Of a stretch of 36,793 bases of DNA, positions 27,268 to 36,793 are shown in pieces. Both the position numbers and the translations under genes were made by a program. The stretch is from Planctomycetota bacterium. GTDB taxonomy: Bacteria > Planctomycetota > Phycisphaerae > UBA1845. Below the pieces are notes generated by a model. That model made no database searches, was not told the origin of the DNA, and saw only the letters and a list, made by a program, of their open reading frames with translations. How positions within the stretch are numbered: the stretch's first letter is position 1; every line of letters begins with the position of its first letter. The stretch covers positions 1 to 36,793 of the forward strand of contig JAJRSR010000129.1 in assembly GCA_024278695.1 (NCBI GenBank), given 5' to 3'.

Positions 27268-30200
27268 TTATGCCCCAGAGAACGAAGGAAACGCCAGCTC
27301 CTCCTGCTCGGACTGGATGATGATCTTTGGCTTGATTAGGATGAGCAGGGTCTGCTCGTCCTTGATCATCGTGCGCGACGAGTACGCGCGTTTGAGCAAC
27401 GGAATCTTGGAGAGCACCGGCACGCCGGCTTCCACTTCGGTCTCGCTGGCAAGCTTCTGGCCACCGATTAACAAGGTACCGCCGTCAGGCACTGAGACCG
27501 TCGTCTGCACGCGCTGACTGGACAGCGTCGGCAACTGAATGAACGCCGCAAGCGCCGTGCCACCACCAAACCCACCGCCCGCACCACCACCGCTGAACGG
27601 AATCGTCTGCAAGTCCAGCAAACGGGTGAGACCGGGTCGCAGCGTCATGGTCACGTACCGTTTGTCAGCCGTAACGGTGGCGTTCACATCGAGCACGGCA
27701 CCAGAATCGATCGTACCGGTCTGCGGAGCCTGAGCCACCGCTCCCGTTGCGACAACCGGGTTAAGCGTGCTCACGAAATTCTGCTGGACAGTCACCGCTA
27801 CCCAAGATCGCTGACCATTAAAAAGCACCAGACGCGGGGCCGTAAGCACCGACGTCCGCGAATCGGCTTGTGTCGCCCGAATCAGGAAGTCAACCTGGAT
27901 GTTATCAAGGAAGCTCCCAAAAATGCTGAGAGCCGGTCCAACCGTGGTGCCGGCAAAGCTACCAGGAATATCACTACCGAGGTTGGCGGGATCAGTGTAG
28001 CCCAGGGTGTTGCCAGAAATCGGAATCGGCGTTCCCCGGCCACCACTCCCACCGGAAAAACCAGGCGTCAGGTAAGGCTGCCCAAACGGCTGGTTGATGA
28101 CACCGTTCGGTGTAGCCATCGCGGTTCCCAGCCCCGGGGTGTTTGGAACGAAACCAAGCCGCGAGAACGATCTCGGAAGAAGCAGGTTGCTACCCAGGAC
28201 AGGGTCTGTCAGCGCGCCGCCGCCATCAGATGGAACGAAATCGAAACCGGCACTGCCCGAGTTCAAGACAATATCAAGATCAATACCCATCTCTTCCAGG
28301 TAGTGACTGGACACGGTGATAAAACGCGCATCAACGGCAATCTGAACCGCCCGTTGCTCACGAAGTTTCCCCAACAGACTGCTGATTTTCTGCTGGCCCG
28401 CCGAGTTCTGCGTGATGACAAGCTGACCGTTGAACTCGTCAATCGTGCCGATCGAACCGCCACGCCCCTTCCAGCTATTCGGGAAAACGTTTTCCTGCAA
28501 GAGGTCGATAATCTGACGAACGCGATCACGCCGCCCAGGATCCTCTTCACGCTCGTCATCGTCGTCGTCACCATAGAGCCACGGACGTTGCTGAGCCTCA
28601 GTCGTGGCGGCGGCCTGAGCCAAACGGTTCGCATCGCGAAGATCCATCAGCGGCGCGTCATTAAAAACGGGGATTTCCATCAACAGGTCGCTGATGTCGT
28701 AGACGGCTTGGTACGTCTCATGATCGAGCGTATCCTGGGTCGCTACCTTGATAACGCCATCGCTCAAGGCATAGCCCACGGCCACCTCGCCGCCGCCAGC
28801 CTGTTCAAGTACCTCCGTTAGCGCCTTCCGCAAAGAGATTTCCCCGGGAAGTCGCAAGTCAATAATGGCGTCAGCATCCACACCGGCACGTTTTAGGTCG
28901 TGCCAGTTCACTATGATCGGCAGCCGATTCGCAGTTGCCAACTCTTCCATGACATCGCCGAACGTCGCATCAGCGAACTGTACCGTCGTGTCCTGGTCCA
29001 GCGCGGAGATGAGACGGCGGTTCCGCGAAACGCCCGGTCCCTGCCGCTCGGGGCGGACAATCATCTCTCGCCAGTTGTCAGGATAACGAAGCTCCTCATG
29101 CCACGGAATCTTCGCCTCCTCGACCCCCTGAAGCACGCGCTGCGTCTCGGCGTAAAGCGCATCCCGCAACTCACGACTGCGCCTCATATCGCGTCGTTCG
29201 ACCAACTCATCGGTTAGCCAGCGAGCACTTTGGTTGCGTGGGTCAATAACGCTAACTTGACGAAGAATGTTGATGGCCGCGTCCAGGTCACCGTCTTTAC
29301 GATGCTGGATCGCCTGTGCCATAAGGCTTGCGACCTGCCGCGCTCGATCCTGCGCGTCCTGCTCCAATCTTTCTCGGCGTTCATCCTCGACCGCGCGTCG
29401 CGTCTCGGCCACCACACGCTCGTTGTAGTCACGGGCACGTTGTTCCACGCTCGCAGAGAGCGTTTCGTACTCATCACGCAGGCTATCATACTTCGATAGC
29501 GGGTCGGCGAATTGCTTCCCAGACTCAATCACTTGCCCAGCCCGAATCAACAGTTGCCTGCAGCGGTCAAACCGCTCACCATCAACTTCAGCGTTAATTG
29601 CTAACTCCACATCGCGATACTCTGCGACGGTGCGTTGCCAGTTGATCCGATCCTCACGGCGAATCTGGTCGATTAATGATTCCGCACGTGTTCCCGACGC
29701 ATTAATTTGAGCGTCCCGGACACGCGAAAGACCATCTACGGCCTCTGGAAATCCAGCAACCATCGACAGCGCTTCGGAAAACAGGCGCTCTGCCTGCGAG
29801 TAACGGCCGGCATCAAAAGCATCGTTCGCTTCAGCAGTGAGCGTGCGCGCCCGATCCACGTCAGATGTCGTCATCGGTACGTCATCAGCAGGCTCATTCG
29901 TCTGCGCAACAAGCTGAACACGGGCACCTCTTGCAGCATCGTTGCGCCTGCCCCGCGCACCATCGAGAAGCGTTTCAGCCGCCGAGCTAACTTGCGGCGA
30001 CACATAATCGTTAGCTAAGACGCCACGAAGCAGTCGTGTCGCCGCAGCGTGATCGTCGGACGCGAGAGCCGTCTGCGCATCTTCAAGATCACGCACGCCC
30101 TTCTCCTGCATCGTGATCGCCACTTGCACACGGTTGAGGTATTCGTCACGGCGCATTTGATCGGCTCGCGATAGTTGTGATCGATCAACACTGACGAGTA

Positions 30201-30354
30201 GCTCCTGCGCAGCGAAGTATTCGCCCGCCTCAAACATCGCCACGGACCGGTGAAGCGCATCACCTTCATCAGCACGCACGACGCCAGCTGGCATCACCAC
30301 CAAGAGTGCCACGGCAACAAACGCGACCCTCACAGGTATCTTGAAGCTATTCAA
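27268..30354 (-). CDS. Secretin (type II secretion / type IV pilus) with N-terminal TPR-like region
   Basis: TTG start with SD GAGGAGGAG; signal peptide ending VVRA. N-domain ATFGDVMEELATANRLPIIVNW...LRKALTEVLEQ. Secretin core VRQIIDLLQENV, AVQIAVDARFITVSSHYLEEMGID, VPDGGTLLIGGQ, GVPVLSKIPLLKRAYSSR, LLILIKPKIIIQ. Confidence 0.9.
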   Translation of the reverse strand: MNSFKIPVRVAFVAVALLVVMPAGVVRADEGDALHRSVAMFEAGEYFAAQELLVSVDRSQLSRADQMRRDEYLNRVQVAITMQEKGVRDLEDAQTALASDDHAAATRLLRGVLANDYVSPQVSSAAETLLDGARGRRNDAARGARVQLVAQTNEPADDVPMTTSDVDRARTLTAEANDAFDAGRYSQAERLFSEALSMVAGFPEAVDGLSRVRDAQINASGTRAESLIDQIRREDRINWQRTVAEYRDVELAINAEVDGERFDRCRQLLIRAGQVIESGKQFADPLSKYDSLRDEYETLSASVEQRARDYNERVVAETRRAVEDERRERLEQDAQDRARQVASLMAQAIQHRKDGDLDAAINILRQVSVIDPRNQSARWLTDELVERRDMRRSRELRDALYAETQRVLQGVEEAKIPWHEELRYPDNWREMIVRPERQGPGVSRNRRLISALDQDTTVQFADATFGDVMEELATANRLPIIVNWHDLKRAGVDADAIIDLRLPGEISLRKALTEVLEQAGGGEVAVGYALSDGVIKVATQDTLDHETYQAVYDISDLLMEIPVFNDAPLMDLRDANRLAQAAATTEAQQRPWLYGDDDDDEREEDPGRRDRVRQIIDLLQENVFPNSWKGRGGSIGTIDEFNGQLVITQNSAGQQKISSLLGKLREQRAVQIAVDARFITVSSHYLEEMGIDLDIVLNSGSAGFDFVPSDGGGALTDPVLGSNLLLPRSFSRLGFVPNTPGLGTAMATPNGVINQPFGQPYLTPGFSGGSGGRGTPIPISGNTLGYTDPANLGSDIPGSFAGTTVGPALSIFGSFLDNIQVDFLIRATQADSRTSVLTAPRLVLFNGQRSWVAVTVQQNFVSTLNPVVATGAVAQAPQTGTIDSGAVLDVNATVTADKRYVTMTLRPGLTRLLDLQTIPFSGGGAGGGFGGGTALAAFIQLPTLSSQRVQTTVSVPDGGTLLIGGQKLASETEVEAGVPVLSKIPLLKRAYSSRTMIKDEQTLLILIKPKIIIQSEQEELAFPSFSGA

Positions 30355-30676
30355 CAGAAACTCCTCCTCGCTAACCGCCGATCCAACACCACAAGCGACG
30401 CAACACCCGGCACGCCAAGCGACGCGTCTTACGATGCCAGCTTTAACTTCAGCCTACCACTCAGCACGGTGCCCTCACAACCAGCACCAATCCGCTACTA
30501 CGACCCAAGCCCGACCCGGCACACCCAATTCGAGCCTCCGCGGAGAAACCGAGCCCTAAGCCGTTGATTCTAGGGGTCTAGCGCGGTACTCGCAAGTCCT
30601 TACGCAAGCTAGTTTTCCGGCTGCGCTACGTACTGACGGGCACCAACGACGAACGCGAAACCGCCGGCCGGACATC

Positions 30677-32542
30677 CTATTTACTTGGCTTCCACTTTCG
30701 ACTCTGTGCCGCCCGTAGGCTCGGATCGTCCTTGTCAATAGGCAAGAACCGCTCTGAGAGCGTCCCGCTCGAGTCCACTAGCGCCACAGCACAGGCCCCC
30801 TTGGTGCGACCTCCGAAACGAACGCCTTCACGGCCGCCACCCCGCTTACGGTCCCGAAATGGGCGGTCAAAATCAACATCTAACAGAATGGCGTCGCTGT
30901 GAAAATCTACCAACGCAAGATCCGCCACCAAAGGATCCTCCAAGTCGGGGACTTCGACACGAACCTCGCCGGCTACCGCATCACCAACGGCAAGCTGAAG
31001 CTTGCGTGATTCGACCCAAACACCTTCATACCATTGGTGAACTCTAAACCCGACCTGGGCGTCCCGCTCATCCTGGCTGACGACGTAATACTCTACATCC
31101 GGGGCCACGACTATCGGATCTGACGGTTCGGACCACTCCCCAGCGACATAGACGCGCTTGGCATCTTCGGGTTCGCGAAATTTTCCCGGATCACCGGCGA
31201 GACGGTTGAAGAACTTCTGTCGAACCCGATACTGATAGGTCTTGCCGCTCTCAACCTGCCCCGGCCTGGCATCATTAACCCACACCTGTTGAAGCGGAAG
31301 CTTTTCTCTTGCTGGTCGCTCCAGGCCGTCGTCATTATCCTCGACTAATTTCTGATCCTGCCCGGCTCGTCGGCGATTTTGCCGCTCGATATCCCTGTAG
31401 AGCTGTTCAGCTTTCGCCTGCAATGTTTTGGCCTTCTGCTTGTCGGTGGGACTGGCCTCTGCATCCCGCATCACCTCGTTGTACATGTTCCGCGCGGACA
31501 TGGCGTCGTTGGGGTTGCTCGTTGCTTTGGCTTGCGCCACTAAGGCGGCCGCGTTCGCAAAAACTTGACGCGCACGGGCTGCCGCATTGTCCGCGGCTTC
31601 TTCATCTCCACCCACGCCACAAAGTCCATAACGATCCTCAGGTTCGGCCGCAGGTGCGTCATTGGGGTAGCTGATTTCGTCGTCTTGTTTGAGCACATCG
31701 TGACAGGTGGTTAGAATCGGGAACGACCACTCGGTGCCATTCTCAATGACAGGGATAAGCGGACGAAGCAACTCAAGCTGCACTTCTGGCTTGCTAAGCC
31801 CATCAACAAAGGCTTCCAAACGATTCAACGTCGCGGGATCGGACTCCACGCGCCCGTCGGCTTGACGAAAATTGATCTCAGGCTCACCCGGCAGCGGAAC
31901 ACCGATACTCCAGGGTCTAACCAGCACCCAATCGTCCTCTGACCAACTCCCGTCTGATCGCTGAGAGCGCCGCTGGGCCTCCGTGGAGCCGTAAATCAGC
32001 TCGGACCGTGTCGCGCCATAAGCCAACCGTTGGCGGCTTGTCTGTTCGCGAACATCAACCAAGGAGGATACCGTGACCCAGTTGGCCGGTACAAAGGCCA
32101 CCCCAGAATCACGCTCGATGGAATAGGTACTGCGTCCATGGGTCACGCGTGGCTTGGGCAATGGCATCACTTCGACGAGCTCATACTGCCCCGCAACCTG
32201 ACCGGCTTTGTCCACAAGGGGCGCAGCAGGGCGAATCGACACCACGGCCGTCCAGGTCTCGCTCTGATCCAACGGTGTGAGTGACGCCGAAAATTCGTCG
32301 ACCAAAGGCTCGGGACTCTCAGTCACAGTGCGTGCATCGCGGATACGTTGGCAAATCCGCTCAGCTTTGGAAGCGATAACGGTATCCAAAGATTGCGGCG
32401 TAACCCGCTGACCATCCAATTCAATCTGGTTGGGAGAAGACACGAGGTACCGCGCAACGGAACCCAGCAGCGCTACCACCGCAACGCCGAGAATCACCTT
32501 TTCTATGTGACGTTCGACCGGACTAACAAGTTGTTTCGCCAT
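30677..32542 (-). CDS. Single-TM protein of unknown function in the PilM/secretin cluster
   Basis: N-terminal TM (VILGVAVVALLGSVARYLV), large extracytoplasmic region including a charged coiled coil. Co-directional between PilM and secretin. SD AAGGGCGAG before ATG. Confidence 0.7.
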   Translation of the reverse strand: MAKQLVSPVERHIEKVILGVAVVALLGSVARYLVSSPNQIELDGQRVTPQSLDTVIASKAERICQRIRDARTVTESPEPLVDEFSASLTPLDQSETWTAVVSIRPAAPLVDKAGQVAGQYELVEVMPLPKPRVTHGRSTYSIERDSGVAFVPANWVTVSSLVDVREQTSRQRLAYGATRSELIYGSTEAQRRSQRSDGSWSEDDWVLVRPWSIGVPLPGEPEINFRQADGRVESDPATLNRLEAFVDGLSKPEVQLELLRPLIPVIENGTEWSFPILTTCHDVLKQDDEISYPNDAPAAEPEDRYGLCGVGGDEEAADNAAARARQVFANAAALVAQAKATSNPNDAMSARNMYNEVMRDAEASPTDKQKAKTLQAKAEQLYRDIERQNRRRAGQDQKLVEDNDDGLERPAREKLPLQQVWVNDARPGQVESGKTYQYRVRQKFFNRLAGDPGKFREPEDAKRVYVAGEWSEPSDPIVVAPDVEYYVVSQDERDAQVGFRVHQWYEGVWVESRKLQLAVGDAVAGEVRVEVPDLEDPLVADLALVDFHSDAILLDVDFDRPFRDRKRGGGREGVRFGGRTKGACAVALVDSSGTLSERFLPIDKDDPSLRAAQSRKWKPSK

Positions 32543-32624
32543 TCATCTCGCCCTTGCGTGGTCGGTTCAAACCGCCCGCTACCCGTTAACTAAATCCATT
32601 GGTGCTTGCACCGCCAGCTTGACA

Positions 32625-33911
32625 CTACTCGGCGTCAACGCACGCGTCGGTGTCACCGCGACAAACGATGCCAAACTCATCACGGACAACGCTCGGCATT
32701 AGGCGACGAAAGACATCGCCCAGTAGAATCGTTTCAAAGTCCATCACCACAATCACAGCCGGCTCGCTTCCGTAGATCTTGCCTCGCATGTCGGGGTTCG
32801 GCGGGACGGCCGCGTAGGAAACACGCAGCAATGTATGGAAACTGTTGTTGCACAACCGCGACACAAACGTTGGTATATCCCGCTGGTCCATCACAAGCTT
32901 GACCGTAAACTGAAGCACTTCATACGCTTCACCGGAACCCGAATGAGTAAAGACCGTCAGCGGTGTCCCCGGCGGCAAGGCTTCGCCGTAGCCCTTGGGG
33001 CTCCCACCGTAGGCTTCTTCATCAGAGTCGAGCGGAATGAACTCAGTCGGTACCCGTATCGAGATGACCTCTTTGATTGGCATCACACCGACCCACGGCG
33101 TGCCACCCTCCTTCTTAACCGCTTCAGCGGTCTCGTTGTTCATGGCGGCAATCAAATCAACGACGTCTTTTTGAATCCAGTACGCGATCTGCGCATACCA
33201 GACATCCTCGGGCCAGGGCGGTTCAGCCACTTCGACATCTTTCATGCTTTCTCGAAAATCCAAGCTGGGAACACCACCACGAGCTGTCCTCGGGAGATTC
33301 TGCCCAACCCCAATGCCGTAGCAGTAAAGCCGTTGAGCGGCAGCAAGATCAGCGCGCGACCGCGGGTCGCGTCGGGCACCTTCTCGCGTCAATACACCAG
33401 CAGGATCGCGCAACGGACCCGGATCGGGCGGCTTTTTCAGGCCTTGCTCCCGCGCTAGCACCTTGCGCTCCGCCTCCTCGTCATCCACGATATCCTTCAT
33501 CGTGGTAAACTCCGAGGAACTCGCGGGCAAACCAGCGGAAAGCGAATCGAACAATGCCTTCATCGCATCATGGTAGCTGCGGCGAAACTGAATCAACACC
33601 TGTGGTTGGCCATAGGGAAGGGCACCCTCAATGATCGGTTGATACCGGTATAACTTCTTCGCTCGCTCGATGACCTCATCATAATCGGCAACGATCGTAT
33701 CGATACGGCGCTTGGCCGCCTGGATTTGGGTGATGTTGGCTGGCTTGGACTGTAGACTGGACAGGTCCCGATCGAGCCCGGCCGCACCATTCAATGCGGT
33801 CTTGACCTTACCCATAGATTGGTGGCCCGTAAAACCGGCTGCGATACCACCTACGGCCACCAAGGCGCTAATGATGACGAACATGTGCCGTCGCAAGAAT
33901 TCCACGATCAA
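32625..33911 (-). CDS. Single-TM protein of unknown function in the PilM/secretin cluster (PilO-like topology)
   Basis: N-terminal TM (FVIISALVAVGGIAAGF) followed by coiled-coil-like region. TTG 33911 or, with better SD spacing (GGGAGG), GTG 33905 as start. Confidence 0.68.
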   Translation of the reverse strand: MIVEFLRRHMFVIISALVAVGGIAAGFTGHQSMGKVKTALNGAAGLDRDLSSLQSKPANITQIQAAKRRIDTIVADYDEVIERAKKLYRYQPIIEGALPYGQPQVLIQFRRSYHDAMKALFDSLSAGLPASSSEFTTMKDIVDDEEAERKVLAREQGLKKPPDPGPLRDPAGVLTREGARRDPRSRADLAAAQRLYCYGIGVGQNLPRTARGGVPSLDFRESMKDVEVAEPPWPEDVWYAQIAYWIQKDVVDLIAAMNNETAEAVKKEGGTPWVGVMPIKEVISIRVPTEFIPLDSDEEAYGGSPKGYGEALPPGTPLTVFTHSGSGEAYEVLQFTVKLVMDQRDIPTFVSRLCNNSFHTLLRVSYAAVPPNPDMRGKIYGSEPAVIVVMDFETILLGDVFRRLMPSVVRDEFGIVCRGDTDACVDAE

Positions 33912-33987
33912 AACCTCCCGCTGGTGGCCCGCTTCACAAGCACACCCACTGAATGCTACACGTCGATACCGCTAGCACCACAAACCA

Positions 33988-36006
33988 CTAGCCATCATCC
34001 CCAACGTCATCGCCGGTTTCTTCCTCGTCGACTCCGGGGAAATCTTCCAAGATCACCGAAACCCAAATCTCATACCGCCAATCATTGGCGAGCGGTTCGA
34101 ATGTGATCGGGTCAACACCGCCTTGGGGTTTCGGAGCCGAACCGCGGCGACCACGGGGTTTCGCTGAACCGCGAGAAGAACCAATCTTCTCGCCACTGAT
34201 GAGTACGACCTGATCAAAATAGAATCCGGTGCCGGGTTTGCGTCCGTTCTCACGGAGGGGGTCGAGAAACTCCTTCGCCAAAAACTCGATCGTACCCTCG
34301 TTGCTGCTCGTACACTTGATCTTAATCATGATCCCCGGCACATCGGTACCGGAGTCGATATCGTAGTCGTTCAGCGGCGGCGGAACCTCGACAAAACTCG
34401 TAAAATCGTTTTGTGACAGATTCGGCTCAAAGTGCGTATCAATTGCCGTAATCACGACCGTCTTGCGTTTCGGGCGTGGTGTTGCTCCAGCCGCAATGGC
34501 CGCGCGAATCGCCTCCGGATCTTTAAGTGACGCAAACGCTGGTTCCTGGGCGGGCACCGAGCGGTGCACGACCTCCAACACACGCGGCAGCAACGTCTTA
34601 TTGTGCTGAAGCATGATGAACTGTTCCGTGTCGGCCCGTTCCGTATCACCCTGGCCACTGAGACGTCCCAACTCCTTCTTGAGCAGGTTGCCGGCAGCCA
34701 CGATCGTCTTCGCCCGGGCGCGCGGAGAACCTGCACCCGACGGCCCGGAATCGATCACGTTGGCAGCGTCATCGACATCTGAGACAACCTGCGCCGCATC
34801 GTTACCAGCAGCCAACGCAGAGAGATCCGTTAATTGCCGAAACCAAACCAGCCCCCCAGCCAGCGCCAGGCAAGCGGCCGTCGCGGCAAAAGCGGGTTTT
34901 TTCTTCCGCCAAACGGCCTGCTTGGCGATTTCTCGCGGCAGTAGGTTGCTGTTTACCTTGGTGAGATCAAGCCCTTGCAATGCCAGCCCATACGCTGCTG
35001 CAAAGCTGGAGAACTGCTCGCGATAGGTATCCTGGTCGGCTAACTGAGCGGACGAGCCATTCTGAAAGGCGTCCGGGCGTACAACATCGATACCGAGGTT
35101 TTGCTGAAGGTATTTCTGAAGCCCTGGAAGCCGAAATGCGTTGCCAAGACCGACCACCCGGTTGATCTCTGCATCGCGGTGGGTGGAAGAGTAGAACCCG
35201 ATCGACCGCTGCAACTCCTGCACCAGATCCGCGAAAACCGGCCGCATTGCCTGGAATACCTGCCTGGCGTACTTGCTGTCAGCGGCGGTTCGCTTGAGAG
35301 ACTCGGCCTTGGCAAATGAGAGTTTGAATGCCTTTACAATCGCTTCCGTGAAGCTGTTGCCACCAATCTGTACGGTACGCGTCCAGAGACTATCCGGCGT
35401 CGCGATGATTAAGTCCGTATTATCAGCCCCAATATCCAGAAGAATGGTGGTGTTGTTTCCGAACATGCCGTCGAAGTTGGCTGCGTTGTACACCGCCAGC
35501 GGTGAACACTGCACCACCAACGGCTCGATTGAGGCCTGCTCAAAATGAAGCAGATGCTCGCGGATGAGCTCGCGTTTCATCGCAAAAATACCGACCTCCA
35601 GATCGGGCATGCCTTCCTGCTGGAAGGTTTGATAGTCCCAGATGACCTCATCAAGATCGAACGGAATCTGCTGGTCGGCCTCATACCGAACAATATCCGG
35701 CACACGTTTGGGGGCCACGGGCGGCAGCTTCGTAAACCGGGCCAAGGTATGCTGCCCCGGCACGCTCACCACAACCTGATCCTTGGTGATGTCATGACGG
35801 GAAAGAAACTTCTCAAGCGCAACGGTGATCAGAGCGTTGCGATCGGCGTCGGGCTGAGACAGAATCTCCTCGTGCTCAATGTACTCCACGGCCAGGATAT
35901 CGACCTTGCCATCAGCCGCAGAACGCAGCTTGACGGCTTTCAGGGCACACCGCCCCAGATCCAGACCCCAGACGGATTGTGAACTTGCCACTAACGTGAC
36001 CTCCAT
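33988..36006 (-). CDS. pilM: Type IV pilus assembly protein PilM, with C-terminal PilN-like TM extension
   Basis: PilM signatures: SVWGLDLGRCALKAVKL, LPPVAPKRVPDIVRYEADQQIPFDLDEVIWDYQTF, LLDIGADNTDLIIATPDSLWTRTVQIGGNSFTEAI, YSSTHRDAEINRVVGLGNAFRLPGLQKYLQQNL. Then NSNLLPREIAKQAVWRKKKPAFAATAACLALAGGLVWF (PilN-like). Confidence 0.9.
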   Translation of the reverse strand: MEVTLVASSQSVWGLDLGRCALKAVKLRSAADGKVDILAVEYIEHEEILSQPDADRNALITVALEKFLSRHDITKDQVVVSVPGQHTLARFTKLPPVAPKRVPDIVRYEADQQIPFDLDEVIWDYQTFQQEGMPDLEVGIFAMKRELIREHLLHFEQASIEPLVVQCSPLAVYNAANFDGMFGNNTTILLDIGADNTDLIIATPDSLWTRTVQIGGNSFTEAIVKAFKLSFAKAESLKRTAADSKYARQVFQAMRPVFADLVQELQRSIGFYSSTHRDAEINRVVGLGNAFRLPGLQKYLQQNLGIDVVRPDAFQNGSSAQLADQDTYREQFSSFAAAYGLALQGLDLTKVNSNLLPREIAKQAVWRKKKPAFAATAACLALAGGLVWFRQLTDLSALAAGNDAAQVVSDVDDAANVIDSGPSGAGSPRARAKTIVAAGNLLKKELGRLSGQGDTERADTEQFIMLQHNKTLLPRVLEVVHRSVPAQEPAFASLKDPEAIRAAIAAGATPRPKRKTVVITAIDTHFEPNLSQNDFTSFVEVPPPLNDYDIDSGTDVPGIMIKIKCTSSNEGTIEFLAKEFLDPLRENGRKPGTGFYFDQVVLISGEKIGSSRGSAKPRGRRGSAPKPQGGVDPITFEPLANDWRYEIWVSVILEDFPGVDEEETGDDVGDDG

Positions 36007-36101
36007 TCAGCGAGCCCAATGGCCCACCTGATGATACCTAGCCCAGCCGCAGATAAACTTCCGCGCTTTTGTCTAAGCCGGTTTTGTAGTAGTTTCCAAC
36101 C

Positions 36102-36793
36102 ATGATGGCTCGGAAGTATCGGCTTACAACACTAGGCTGTAAAGTCAACCAGTACGAGTCACAGGAACTCCGCGGCGTTCTGTCGTCACTCGCTTGGCAG
36201 CCCGCTCGGCAAGGTGAACCAGCCGACATCGCCATCGTCAACACCTGTGCCGTCACCGGGTCCGCTTCTCGAAAGAACCGCCAAGCCATCCGCCGTCTAA
36301 GCGACGGAGGAAAAACCCCTGTCATTGTCGTGGGATGCGGCGCAAGTGCCGACGCCGCCCAGCTCGAGCGAATTAGCGGTGTCGAGGCCGTCCTCGGGCA
36401 CGATACCGACATCCGCACCGCCGTGGCCGAGTTACTCAAGGCGCGGTTTGGTCAACCACAAGCCGAACCGCAACTACCTCAGCCCCCCGCATCCGGGACC
36501 GCCGATAATGCCAGCTCAACACGGATTATTCCCCTCACATTACCGGTAGTCAAGGCTGAGAACGCCCTGACCTCCCAGATCCGTGCCTTCGACGGACACC
36601 AACGCGCGTTCCTGAAGGTGCAGGACGGCTGCGATGCGTTTTGTAGCTATTGCATCATCCCCCGGCTGAGGCCCGCCCTGAAAAGCAAACCAGTCGAGGT
36701 GGCCGTCCAAGAGGCCGAGGCTCTTGTACGGCATGGGCACAAGGAAATCATCATTACCGGCATCTTTTTGGGGGCGTACGGCCGCGATACGGC
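36102..36793 (+). CDS. mtaB: Radical SAM tRNA methylthiotransferase, MtaB-like (3' end outside window)
   Basis: Manual translation from ATG 36102: MMARKYRLTTLGCKVNQYESQEL...IVNTCAVTGSASRKNRQAIRR...VVGCGA...RAFLKVQDGCDAFCSYCIIP...ITGIFLGAYGRDT, with no stop before the window end. UPF0004 cysteines and CxxxCxxC present. Not in the supplied ORF track. Confidence 0.92.
   Translation, partial: MMARKYRLTTLGCKVNQYESQELRGVLSSLAWQPARQGEPADIAIVNTCAVTGSASRKNRQAIRRLSDGGKTPVIVVGCGASADAAQLERISGVEAVLGHDTDIRTAVAELLKARFGQPQAEPQLPQPPASGTADNASSTRIIPLTLPVVKAENALTSQIRAFDGHQRAFLKVQDGCDAFCSYCIIPRLRPALKSKPVEVAVQEAEALVRHGHKEIIITGIFLGAYGRDT

Noticed and set aside
27868-28821. 317-aa + strand ORF inside the secretin gene
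   Set aside because: Antisense to conserved secretin sequence; composition typical of a GC-rich shadow ORF.

Overview
GC-rich bacterial chromosomal window. The gene content (DxNGxxDxCD repeat secreted proteins, YdjY-like protein, PilM/secretin cluster with unusual partners) suggests a planctomycete of the Phycisphaerae type, but this taxonomic call is inference. From left to right: (1) a tight + strand operon with a single-chain 5-oxoprolinase-like HyuA-HyuB protein (5' truncated), a DUF4392 (D-glutamate cyclase) domain fused to a C-terminally truncated MurD-like module, and a DUF1445/YcsI protein. DUF1445 and DUF4392 are the two halves of the mammalian D-glutamate cyclase DGLUCY, so this looks like a D-glutamate to 5-oxoproline to glutamate pathway physically linked to a MurD relic. 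This is the strongest candidate for an undescribed system. (2) A secreted hypothetical protein and a cystathionine gamma-synthase/lyase. (3) KorA/KorB 2-oxoacid:ferredoxin oxidoreductase, preceded by a long hairpin-rich intergenic region. (4) An NhaC-type antiporter with an unusual N-terminal extension, PyrE and PurB. (5) A cyclophilin-type PPIase lipoprotein. (6) prfB (RF2) with an intact programmed +1 frameshift (CTT TGA C) that the ORF track truncates. (7) A secreted beta-helix protein and a subtilase that share a C-terminal EF-hand/dockerin-like module, flanking an ECF sigma factor and a membrane protein ending in a dockerin-like Ca-binding loop. (8) KdsD, a YdjY-like protein, a secretin, two single-TM proteins and a PilM-PilN-like fusion. 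(9) A 3'-truncated MtaB-like radical SAM methylthiotransferase absent from the ORF track. I recognised no rRNA, tRNA, CRISPR array or transposon by eye.
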